Shown piece by piece: positions 30,471-36,908 of a stretch of DNA of 36,908 nt (positions are counted from its first letter, which is position 1; each line of letters begins with the position of its first letter). The DNA is from Clostridiales bacterium (GTDB taxonomy: Bacteria; Bacillota; Clostridia; Christensenellales; Aristaeellaceae): assembly GCA_015056255.1 (NCBI GenBank), contig SVGP01000026.1, forward strand, positions 1 through 36,908. Reading direction: 5' to 3'. The position numbers were made by a program, and so were the translations under genes. Under the pieces are notes generated by a model, which had not been told where the DNA came from, did not search any database, and saw only the letters and a list, made by a program, of their open reading frames with translations.

Positions 30471-32834
30471 TTACAGGATGTACGAAAGCGCCCACACCCA
30501 CTTGTTGGCCGGCGCAATCCAGACCTCCTTGTAGGTAGCGGTGCAAACCTGAGGCCAGTAGGGCTCGTCTGCATCGAACAGCGACTGAATACCGACGGGC
30601 ATCTGACCGATCGTCTGACCGGGTTGAACGGCATATTCGTCCGTCCAGTTGTAGCCTTCGCCATAGATGAGCGACTGGTTAAAGGGGTTTTTGCCGACGG
30701 TCCACTCGAGCTGCTTTACAAGGATATCATTTGCCTTGTCGCCTTCAAGCGCTTCCGCAGCGGCCGCTGCAGCCAGCGCCTGCGAAAGCAGAACGTTTTC
30801 GTTTCCTCTGAAGGAGAACCACACCGGATAGCGGCGCAGATAATAGCCCTTACCAAGCGCGATTCCGTTGTGCACCTGATTTTTAAAGGATTTTAGGTTT
30901 TCCTCATCGCCCATGATGATGTTGCCAAGCGTAATTTCGGGATAGTCCTCCGCCTCGTTTTCGTGATAAATGCCCTCGGGCAGCATGTGCCACGGCGCGG
31001 TGTACTCGATGATGGTTTTGGAGTATTCGAGGTACAGAGCAAGGGAATTTTTCCAAAGGCAAACATCTTCATGATCCGGCAGAAGCTTCGTTAGCGCGCT
31101 TAATCCCATCGTCAGATATTGCTCAAACGAATGGTGCGCATGGTGCCAGATGAGCTTGTGGGCGCGATCCTGCCAGAAGAAGCCGCGAATCGGCGTATTC
31201 CAATCGGGCGTTTCGGTCTGCTGACACTCGATAAGGCCTTTGGCATATTTTGCTGCTTCCTTTTCAAATTCTGCTGCGCCCGCGCGGATGAGTTCGGCGG
31301 CGGCACTCGTGGCTGCAGCAAACAGCTTTACTTCCTGCATGCCTGCGTCGTTAAAGGAAATTTCCGCGTCCTGTTTTTTCCACGCATCCTCTGCAAAGCG
31401 GAAATCCTCCTTTGCAATTCTAAGCGCATATTTAGAAAAAACGGGATCAATATCCTTAAACACATATGCGCCCATGGCTTCCGCGCAGGCGGATACGAAG
31501 TTGGTGAAGGGGTTGGTGGTGGGATGCGAAATGATGTCGTCATTGGTTCCGATGATGCCGTCGGTCCAGATGGAGGTGGAAGAATAGGAGGAGCGGTAGC
31601 CGTCGCCGAATCTCACTTTGAGAACATAATCAAGACCCCACTTGGCTTCCTCGAGCACGCGCTCATAGAGCTTTCCCCTTGCGCCCGTGCCGCCCTCAAG
31701 ACGCTGGGCCAAGCGAAGAAGGCCGATCGTGCCGTCGGCTGTGTTGTTCATGCCCTGCGCAAGATCAGCAGCGTCGTGCCAGCCGCCGTTTGCGACGATG
31801 GCGCGTCCGTCGGGATGCTTTAAAAGAAGATCCGTGTGGCAGCAGCGATGCTTTCCGAGAACCTCATAGCCGCATCTTTGCGAAAGATAGAAATTGAGCA
31901 CTTTCCACGCGGATGCTTCAAAGGCGCGGGAAGAAATGTCAAAGGCGCGGGTCGAATGGCTGCCAGCGATCAGGATATAGCGGCCTTCTTCTTTTACGGG
32001 CGTAAAGTCCATAACCTTGAGGCCGTTTACGGTTTTGATATTGCCTTTATAAACCTCGCGGCCTGTTTCCGTTTCGATCAGGCGGAAGGAATCCGCATTC
32101 AGATTCATATTGGCAACTGCCAGCTTTTCGCATTCCGGCAGATATCCGCTTCCGCAGAAGGAAATCACGCCGTCCATCGGGATCCATCCTGTCTCCTGCT
32201 GGACTTCCACTTTCTGGATTTCAAGGTCGCGGATGTAGTATTCGTTGGTGTCAACGGTATCGACTTCGTGACCGCACATGTCGTATTCGATGGCGATGCC
32301 GACGGTGTCGTTACGGTGAAGATTCGGAATCTCGCAGGTGACGTGGTTCCACTGGTCTGCCTTGAGATTCACGTTATGTGCGCCTTCGCGCAGATATTTA
32401 TCGGGCACGGGATGGTCGCCCTCGTTATACAGCTGAACGCGCACGCACAGGGATTTCATACCCGGAACATGGGGAAAAATCCAAACGGAAATGCGGTTCC
32501 ACTCGCTTAAATCCTCATGATCCAGCACGCGCATGGCGGCGGGCTCGGAATAAATGCGGCCCAGTCCACGTCCGGGCAGCCAGTGATCCAGATTGGATTT
32601 TGCGGTCAGGCACACGGTTTCTTCCGCGTTTTCTTCGGGCGCTTTTTTAAGGGAAAGGCTCGCGTAGGGCGTTAAGGGCTTCCAGTTCGAAAGCGTCCTT
32701 CCGTCGTCGATCAGGCGGCTTTCAATCACCTTTTTGCCGCGGAGCTGATAATCCATAGTCTCGGTTTCGTCGATGGGGAGCATTTTATGCGCCATGCTTC
32801 CAAGATCGATCAGATCCAGTAATCTTTTTTCCAT
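30471..32834 (-). CDS. GH9-family glycoside hydrolase without signal peptide
   Basis: A 787-residue inverting glycosidase of family 9. Residues ~1-225 look like a beta-sandwich carbohydrate-binding domain (LSEWNRISVWIFPHVPGMKS, NLKADQWNHVTCEIPNLHRN). An Ig-like CelD_N domain follows (~235-320; EKLAVANMNLNADSFRLIET, VMDFTPVKEEGRYIL). The (alpha/alpha)6 catalytic domain contains NGGWHDAADLAQG near residue 350, matching the catalytic GGWYDAGD, and VGKNPFNQSLIYGEGYNWTD near the end; a candidate general acid Glu lies near residue 770 in TYKEVWIAP. No signal peptide is seen, so the enzyme probably acts on imported oligosaccharides, like cytoplasmic exo-acting GH9 beta-glucosidases. GGAGG lies upstream of the ATG, and the nitrilase-GDPD gene ends only 15 bp before it. 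Confidence 0.88.
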   Translation of the reverse strand: MEKRLLDLIDLGSMAHKMLPIDETETMDYQLRGKKVIESRLIDDGRTLSNWKPLTPYASLSLKKAPEENAEETVCLTAKSNLDHWLPGRGLGRIYSEPAAMRVLDHEDLSEWNRISVWIFPHVPGMKSLCVRVQLYNEGDHPVPDKYLREGAHNVNLKADQWNHVTCEIPNLHRNDTVGIAIEYDMCGHEVDTVDTNEYYIRDLEIQKVEVQQETGWIPMDGVISFCGSGYLPECEKLAVANMNLNADSFRLIETETGREVYKGNIKTVNGLKVMDFTPVKEEGRYILIAGSHSTRAFDISSRAFEASAWKVLNFYLSQRCGYEVLGKHRCCHTDLLLKHPDGRAIVANGGWHDAADLAQGMNNTADGTIGLLRLAQRLEGGTGARGKLYERVLEEAKWGLDYVLKVRFGDGYRSSYSSTSIWTDGIIGTNDDIISHPTTNPFTNFVSACAEAMGAYVFKDIDPVFSKYALRIAKEDFRFAEDAWKKQDAEISFNDAGMQEVKLFAAATSAAAELIRAGAAEFEKEAAKYAKGLIECQQTETPDWNTPIRGFFWQDRAHKLIWHHAHHSFEQYLTMGLSALTKLLPDHEDVCLWKNSLALYLEYSKTIIEYTAPWHMLPEGIYHENEAEDYPEITLGNIIMGDEENLKSFKNQVHNGIALGKGYYLRRYPVWFSFRGNENVLLSQALAAAAAAEALEGDKANDILVKQLEWTVGKNPFNQSLIYGEGYNWTDEYAVQPGQTIGQMPVGIQSLFDADEPYWPQVCTATYKEVWIAPANKWVWALSYIL

Positions 32835-32849
32835 ACTGCCATCCTCCGT

Positions 32850-34448
32850 TTATTTTAAATTGGTTGCGTTTTGAATGGAAAGGTAGTCGTTTGTCAAAAT
32901 ACAGTCGACGCCCATCTGAAGGTATTTTCGCGCTTCTTCGGGATCATCTGCAAAGAAAACGTTGCACTTGATGCCGTGTGCGTGCGCTTTGTCGATCATA
33001 GCCTGATCGAAATAGGGCTTGAAAAGTTGAACCTTCTGACACTTAAGTTCAATCGCCTCATTCACGATCTCCCACGGTTGATCGCCCGCGCCCATGCACC
33101 TTGCGATATCCGGAGCAAGAATGGCGAGCTGCTTTTGCATCGCGCGGTTTCCGGTCATGAAGTATACATGCTTGGACGCGTCGTATTTTCGGATGAGGGA
33201 TATGATCTTTTTAAGCATTGTATCGCTCACCGGCGTTACATTATCTCTGGATTTGATATGAACGTTCATGATCGTCTGGCAGGAAAATTTTTTAAGGATA
33301 TCTTCGAAAAGAACAATCCTTAATCCCTTGAACCTCTCCCCCATCTTAACGCCGAAATCGACCCTTTGGATTTCATCAAGCGTCAGATCCCAGACATAAC
33401 CCGTGCCGCTTGATACGCGGTCAAGGCTCGCGTCGTGCATGGAAACGATTTCGCCGTCCCTGGTTTCCCAAAGGTCGAACTCGATCTCGCTTGCCTGAAG
33501 GGCAATAGCTGCGCCGAAGGCGGGCATGCTGTTTTCGGGCGCGACGGTACTGAAACCTCTGTGTGCGCACAGGCGCGGATAAGCCATCCATTCATCCTTG
33601 GGCACGATTGCGCTTCCAGCAGGTCGGTAGTTCCAGGGGCGTCTGCCCTTTTCCATGTATTCGAAGTGCGCAGAGGGCGCGTTTCCAAAGCCAGCAGGTT
33701 TGAAATGCTTTTTCATGGGATCAATTTCGATTATTCCGAGCCCTACCTCGTTTTTCATCTGAAGAAGAATTTTTCCTTCAGGCGATGCGATGAGGCTTCC
33801 ACCGCCGACAGGTGAATTTTCACCCATGCTGACGGAGGCGCGAAGAACATAAGCGTTTGTATTGAACGCGCAGAAGGCGGAAAACAATTCGCTCATTGCA
33901 AAAGGATCGCTTCTCTGGTGCGAGCAGCCAATGACAAAGTCCGGTTTTTCAAGGGCGATTCTCGCGAAGGATTCATAAAAATAAAAATCATAGCAGGTCA
34001 AAAACGCAAACCTCAAGCCCTCGATTTCAAGAATGGTTGGTTCATTGAAGCTTGAAAGATAGCTCGCATCGAGCTTTCTTTTTTCAATCTCACTCGCGAC
34101 GGGATGCGCTTTATAGTATCGGCCTGCGATCTTTCCTTCGCGATCAAAGGCATAGGTGGTGTTCCGAAAGCCTGTTTCTGTTTTCGAAAGCGCGTTGATA
34201 AACAAAATCGCATGGGCACGTCTGGCGATTTGGGCTGCTTTATCAAGGATCAGTTTATTGTATTTTTCTACTGCCTCGTAAAAACCATCGACGTCCCTCG
34301 GCACGCAGGGCACATCTGTGTATTCCGGCGCGACGATGATGTCAAGATCGCTTGTGCATGATTCCAGCAACTGAAACTCTGTTTGAATCATCTCTTCAAT
34401 TCGGGTATCATCTGTGGAGTAGGGCATTTGGAGTATGCCGATTTTCAT
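32850..34448 (-). CDS. Carbon-nitrogen hydrolase fused to glycerophosphodiester phosphodiesterase
   Basis: A 532-residue two-domain protein. Residues ~1-265 are a nitrilase-superfamily amidase with the Glu42-Lys113-Cys152 triad (VAPEYTD, GRYYKAHPV, LTCYDFYF). Residues ~290-532 are a GDPD-type TIM barrel: LCAHRGFSTVAPENSMPAFG with His296/Arg297, EIEFDLWETRDGEIVSMHDA with Glu323, Asp325 and His338, and a closing GVDCILTNDYL. A further metal-ligand Glu expected in an NIEIK-like strand is His397 here (NVHIK). The ATG at 34448 is chosen for AAGGAG about 10 nt upstream; the frame is open upstream but crosses repeat and promoter sequence. The GH9 gene follows 15 bp later in the same operon. One domain would cut a C-N bond and the other a phosphodiester; the joint substrate is unknown. 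Confidence 0.85.
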   Translation of the reverse strand: MKIGILQMPYSTDDTRIEEMIQTEFQLLESCTSDLDIIVAPEYTDVPCVPRDVDGFYEAVEKYNKLILDKAAQIARRAHAILFINALSKTETGFRNTTYAFDREGKIAGRYYKAHPVASEIEKRKLDASYLSSFNEPTILEIEGLRFAFLTCYDFYFYESFARIALEKPDFVIGCSHQRSDPFAMSELFSAFCAFNTNAYVLRASVSMGENSPVGGGSLIASPEGKILLQMKNEVGLGIIEIDPMKKHFKPAGFGNAPSAHFEYMEKGRRPWNYRPAGSAIVPKDEWMAYPRLCAHRGFSTVAPENSMPAFGAAIALQASEIEFDLWETRDGEIVSMHDASLDRVSSGTGYVWDLTLDEIQRVDFGVKMGERFKGLRIVLFEDILKKFSCQTIMNVHIKSRDNVTPVSDTMLKKIISLIRKYDASKHVYFMTGNRAMQKQLAILAPDIARCMGAGDQPWEIVNEAIELKCQKVQLFKPYFDQAMIDKAHAHGIKCNVFFADDPEEARKYLQMGVDCILTNDYLSIQNATNLK

Positions 34449-34492
34449 GAGAATCATGCTCCTTTCTGATGGGGAGGTGATATAAAACATAG

Positions 34493-34521
34493 CGGCGGGC
34501 GATTCGTGAATCGCCCCTACC
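34493..34521. repeat. Dispersed repeat, half copy (copy 3)
   Basis: GGGCGATTCGTGAATCGCCC (34497-34516) is a perfect dyad followed by CTAC, matching one arm of the element at 18957-19030. No second arm follows. It lies in the 5' untranslated region of the nitrilase-GDPD transcript, where it would form a leader hairpin. Confidence 0.7.
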
Positions 34522-34547
34522 GTATAAAAGAGGTGTGTGTTTTCCTT

Positions 34548-34576
34548 ATTATAACATTTATAGTCTTCTTTGGCAA
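34548..34576 (-). promoter_or_regulatory. Promoter of the nitrilase-GDPD/GH9 operon
   Basis: On the minus strand, TTGCCA (34571-34576) and TATAAT (34548-34553) are separated by 17 bp. It sits directly behind the metQ terminator and about 100 bp before the start codon. Confidence 0.75.
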
Positions 34577-34578
34577 TC

Positions 34579-34606
34579 AAAAAGCCCGCCTGGTGGCGGG
34601 CTTTTT
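34579..34606 (-). terminator. Terminator of the metNIQ operon
   Basis: AAAAAGCCCGCC pairs with GGCGGGCTTTTT across a 4-nt loop, 11 bp after the metQ stop. Confidence 0.92.
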
Positions 34607-34617
34607 GAGCGAGCTGA

Positions 34618-35457
34618 TTATTCGGCAGCTTCTTCGGTGTTCCATGCGGGAACGAAGGAGCCGGCGTAAAGGGTTGCAAATACGTTGGCAACTTCTTCGC
34701 ACTGATAGGCCTCGGCGATGCGCTTGTAAACGGGGTTCTCGAGGTCCTTTTCGCAAACGGCGATGATGTTTACAATGCCGTGCTGATCGGGGTTTTCGGG
34801 ATCGAAGGCTTCAACGGCGATGGCTTCCTCGTGAGGATAGCCAGCCTGGGTGGCGTACTGTCCGTTCATGAAGCCGGCGGCGACGGAGGAGTCGGCCATC
34901 TGGGAGCCGATGGTGGCCGCATCGAGCTCTACAATATTGAGCTCGAGGGGGTTGTCAACGATGTCAAGAACAGTGGCATAGCTGGTGAGGTCGTCGGCCA
35001 GGGTGATGAGGCCGAGAGACGCCAGCATCTGAAGCGCGCGGGCTTCGTTTACAACGTCGTTCATAACCAGGATGGTGTCGCCCTTCTGGATTTCCTCTAC
35101 GGAATCATACTTGTCGGAATAGAGGGAAAGGGGCGCGATCAGGGTCTCGCCGATGGCGGCCAGCTTGTTTCCGTAGGTTTCGGCGTTTTCGTCGTTCCAG
35201 TTGTTCATGAAGTTGTAGTGCTGGAAGGCGTTCATGTCGATTTCGCCGGAAGCGAGGGCGATGTTGGGCATGACGTAATCGGAGAAGTAAACGATTTCAA
35301 GCTCAATGCCTTCTTTGGCAAGCATGGGTTTCAGAACGTCGGTCCACTGTTCGTTGGTGGAGCCTACAACGCCGACCTTAACGATGGTGGCTTCAGCGGA
35401 TGCGACGAGGGACAGGGAAAGAACGAGTGCAACCAGGAGAGCAAGGATTTTCTTCAT
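34618..35457 (-). CDS. metQ: MetQ/NlpA-family methionine-binding protein
   Basis: A 279-residue binding protein of the D/L-methionine importer. The signal peptide is MKKILALLVALVLSLSLVAS, followed by AEATIVKVGVVG. The expected lipobox Cys of MetQ lipoproteins is missing, so the mature protein is not predicted to be lipid-anchored. The body has the family pattern: VGVVGSTNEQWTDVLKPMLA, DVNAFQHY-like MNAFQHYNFMNNW, and IPNDVVNEARALQML-like VMNDVVNEARALQML. AGGAGG lies about 9 nt before the ATG. It follows metI by 58 bp with a small hairpin between, an arrangement that allows higher expression of the binding protein. Confidence 0.9.
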   Translation of the reverse strand: MKKILALLVALVLSLSLVASAEATIVKVGVVGSTNEQWTDVLKPMLAKEGIELEIVYFSDYVMPNIALASGEIDMNAFQHYNFMNNWNDENAETYGNKLAAIGETLIAPLSLYSDKYDSVEEIQKGDTILVMNDVVNEARALQMLASLGLITLADDLTSYATVLDIVDNPLELNIVELDAATIGSQMADSSVAAGFMNGQYATQAGYPHEEAIAVEAFDPENPDQHGIVNIIAVCEKDLENPVYKRIAEAYQCEEVANVFATLYAGSFVPAWNTEEAAE

Positions 35458-35491
35458 AGTTTGGGTCCTCCTAAATAAAATTCAAAATCAA

Positions 35492-35509
35492 CTTCCCGTG
35501 AAAGGGAAG
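35492..35509 (-). other. Small hairpin between metI and metQ
   Basis: CTTCCC pairs with GGGAAG across a 6-nt loop in the 58-bp gap. It may be an mRNA-processing or stability element; no T-tract follows. Confidence 0.4.
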
Positions 35510-35515
35510 AGAAAT

Positions 35516-36322
35516 TCAGTGGGAAAGCCTGTGCTCGAGGATGGTTCCGATGGTCTGGATGATCGTGACCATCAAAAGGATGATGGCGATGGTGACGACA
35601 GTAACATCCGTCATAACGCGCTGATAGCCGTAGCGGATGGCGTAATCGCCAAGGCCGCCGCCGCCGACGGTGCCCGCCATGGAGGTTAAAGCAATGATAT
35701 TGACGATCGTGATGGTCGCGCCGCGGATCATTCCGGGAAGACCTTCTCTGAGGTAAACGCGGAAGATGATCGAAATTGGCGAAAGACCCATGGAGCGAGC
35801 CGCTTCCACCATGCCGCCGTCCACTTCCGTAAGAGCTGCATGAATCTGGCGGGAGAAGAAGGGTACGGTCGCGATGACGAGCGGGAAGATTGCGCCCTTA
35901 ACGCCGATCGAGGTTCCCACGATTTTGCGGGTGGTGGGAATCAGGAGAGCGACTAAAATAATGAAGGGAACCGAACGGAAGAAGTTGATCAGCTTATCCA
36001 ACAGCTGATAAATGGGCGCGCAGTCCAGTATACCGCCTTTTTCGGTCACAACCAGCGTTACGCCGAAGAATATGCCAAAGCCCGCGCTGAACAGGGACGA
36101 ATAGCCCACCATCTGAAGGGTTTGCTTTAGGCATTTGAAAAGCTCTTTTTGGGTTTTGATGACGTTCGGCATCAGGTTTTTTAGGAACGCGTCGAAATCA
36201 GCAGCTCCGATGGTTGCAGTAAAGATAATCTTTAATAAGTAGAAATACAGGCAAACAAGAGCGACTACGACAAAGCAGGCGGCAAAAATATAACCTTTTG
36301 AACGCTTCACCTGATTATTCAT
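35516..36322 (-). CDS. metI: Methionine ABC transporter permease MetI
   Basis: A 268-residue inner-membrane subunit of the MetNIQ importer. An N-terminal membrane segment (FAACFVVVALVCLYFYLLKI) precedes the usual five; MetI homologues are often ~220 residues, so this has a longer front with an extra hydrophobic segment and a ~35-residue linker. The core pattern is clear: FFRSVPFIILVALLIP, the EAA loop EAARSMGLSPISIIFRVYLR, and AGTVGGGGLGDYAIRYGYQR, which is a MetI hallmark. Its start overlaps the end of metN by 8 bp, so the two are translationally coupled. Confidence 0.92.
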   Translation of the reverse strand: MNNQVKRSKGYIFAACFVVVALVCLYFYLLKIIFTATIGAADFDAFLKNLMPNVIKTQKELFKCLKQTLQMVGYSSLFSAGFGIFFGVTLVVTEKGGILDCAPIYQLLDKLINFFRSVPFIILVALLIPTTRKIVGTSIGVKGAIFPLVIATVPFFSRQIHAALTEVDGGMVEAARSMGLSPISIIFRVYLREGLPGMIRGATITIVNIIALTSMAGTVGGGGLGDYAIRYGYQRVMTDVTVVTIAIILLMVTIIQTIGTILEHRLSH

Positions 36323-36908
36323 GATACAGCACCTCCGCGCGGACGCTTTCGCCGTCGATCATGGAAAGCGCTTTTTCAATATTGGCTTTTTCGCCTTCAA
36401 ACACGGTGACCAGCTTACCAAGCGCCTTACCGTCCAGCATTTCGATGTTTCCGTAGAGTATGGAAATATCGAGATTGCAGGCTCTGGAAAGCGTTGATAC
36501 CAGCGCCTGTCCGGAGGAATCGCCGTGGAAGGAAAGCTGAATCACGTGATCTCCTTTTTTGAGGTTCAACGGCGCGATCATATCCTGAATGTTATTCTTC
36601 ATGCGTTCAACGCCGTCGGTGGTGCCGATAAATCGGCGGGTGATGGGCATCTTGGGATCGGAGAAGACGGTGTAGATGTCGCCTTCCTCCACCACGCGTC
36701 CGTCCTCCATCACGGCAACCTTGTCGCAAATCTGCTTGACAACGGCCATTTCGTGGGTGATGACGATAGTGGTGATGCCGAGCTCGCGATTGAGCTTTTT
36801 AATGAGGGATAAAATGTCCTGCGTGGTCTGGGGATCCAGCGCTGACGTTGCCTCATCGCACAAAAGCACTTCGGGATCGCTGGCCAGTGCCCGCGCTATG
36901 GCGACTCT
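36315..36908 (-). CDS. metN: Methionine ABC transporter ATPase MetN (partial, 5' end outside the window)
   Basis: The last 197 codons of the ATP-binding subunit; the frame stays open to the window edge, where RVAIARALASDPEVLLCDEA shows the end of the ABC signature and Walker B. The D-loop TSALDP and switch His in VITHEM follow. The final ~75 residues (HVIQLSFHGDSSGQALVSTL and onward) form the NIL domain that binds methionine and inhibits transport. The Walker A motif lies beyond the edge. Gene order metN-metI-metQ is canonical. An S-box riboswitch or other methionine control would lie upstream and cannot be seen here. Confidence 0.93.
   Translation of the reverse strand, partial: RVAIARALASDPEVLLCDEATSALDPQTTQDILSLIKKLNRELGITTIVITHEMAVVKQICDKVAVMEDGRVVEEGDIYTVFSDPKMPITRRFIGTTDGVERMKNNIQDMIAPLNLKKGDHVIQLSFHGDSSGQALVSTLSRACNLDISILYGNIEMLDGKALGKLVTVFEGEKANIEKALSMIDGESVRAEVLYHE

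Noticed and set aside
31119..31823. 234-codon open frame on the plus strand
   Set aside because: It is antisense to the GH9 catalytic domain and contains no recognisable motif.
34449..34691. N-terminal extension of the nitrilase-GDPD protein
   Set aside because: The frame stays open upstream, but it runs through the terminator, the promoter and the repeat, and the best ribosome site is at the inner ATG.
34780..35478. 232-codon open frame on the plus strand
   Set aside because: It is antisense to metQ with a Gly/Val-rich translation and no ribosome site.

Overview
The window reads as a gut- or rumen-type member of the Clostridia (Bacillota). The support is consistent AGGAGG-type ribosome sites, TTGACA/TATAAT promoters, several tRNA genes without an encoded CCA, LplB/LplC-like sugar permeases, plant-glycan glycoside hydrolases (GH5, GH9, GH27), MgtE, MetNIQ and a Fic/HTH pair. 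A Christensenellales-like fibre degrader would fit, but no rRNA or marker gene is present, so placement below class is a guess. There are no insertion sequences, no CRISPR array and no phage genes.

Layout. 1-1645: tRNA-Ala(CGC) and a lone M28 zinc peptidase. 1696-11111: a glycan locus made of a secreted protein with three tandem ~155-residue repeats, two carbohydrate ABC permeases, a large solute-binding protein, a secreted GH5 endoglucanase with two Ig-like domains, and an SGNH hydrolase. 11118-12678: a MerR regulator and a ferredoxin-type aldo/keto reductase, with a textbook 19-bp-spacer MerR promoter. 12741-13881: an HTH protein and a Fic protein (toxin-antitoxin-like). 13944-15982: a GHL10-like TIM-barrel protein and a nucleoside phosphorylase. 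16271-16344: tRNA-Pro(GGG). 16535-18874: a Gfo/Idh/MocA dehydrogenase and a convergent GH27 alpha-galactosidase. 19064-21397: ttcA-like and mgtE genes behind a leader with two small ORFs. 21497-22503: a nitroreductase and a DUF4160 protein. 22712-24667: a YprB-like exonuclease coupled to a TPR protein. 24771-25640: a secreted SH3-domain protein. 25748-26195: tRNA Gly-Gly-Gly-Lys. 26308-27688: a tandem class II aldolase. 27853-30332: aspA and a divergent LysR regulator. 30471-34576: a signal-less GH9 enzyme co-transcribed with a nitrilase-GDPD fusion. 34579-36908: metQ, metI and a partial metN.

How the parts fit. In the glycan locus the GH5 enzyme cuts beta-glucan outside the cell, the repeat protein probably holds glycan at the surface, the SGNH hydrolase may remove acyl groups, and the permeases with their binding protein import oligosaccharides. 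No sugar ATPase lies nearby, so a shared MsmX-type ATPase elsewhere is likely. The intracellular-looking GH9 and GH27 enzymes and the MocA oxidoreductase suit downstream oligosaccharide breakdown. A dispersed family of ~74-bp inverted repeats occurs as two full copies and one half copy between genes.

The least ordinary parts are the mgtE leader (two small ORFs, a GTGA overlap and mutually exclusive RNA pairings), the nitrilase-GDPD fusion, the repeat module shared by the surface protein and apparently the GH5 enzyme, the HTH-Fic pair with an altered Fic motif, and a 26-bp perfect hairpin that reaches into the 3' end of tRNA-Lys.
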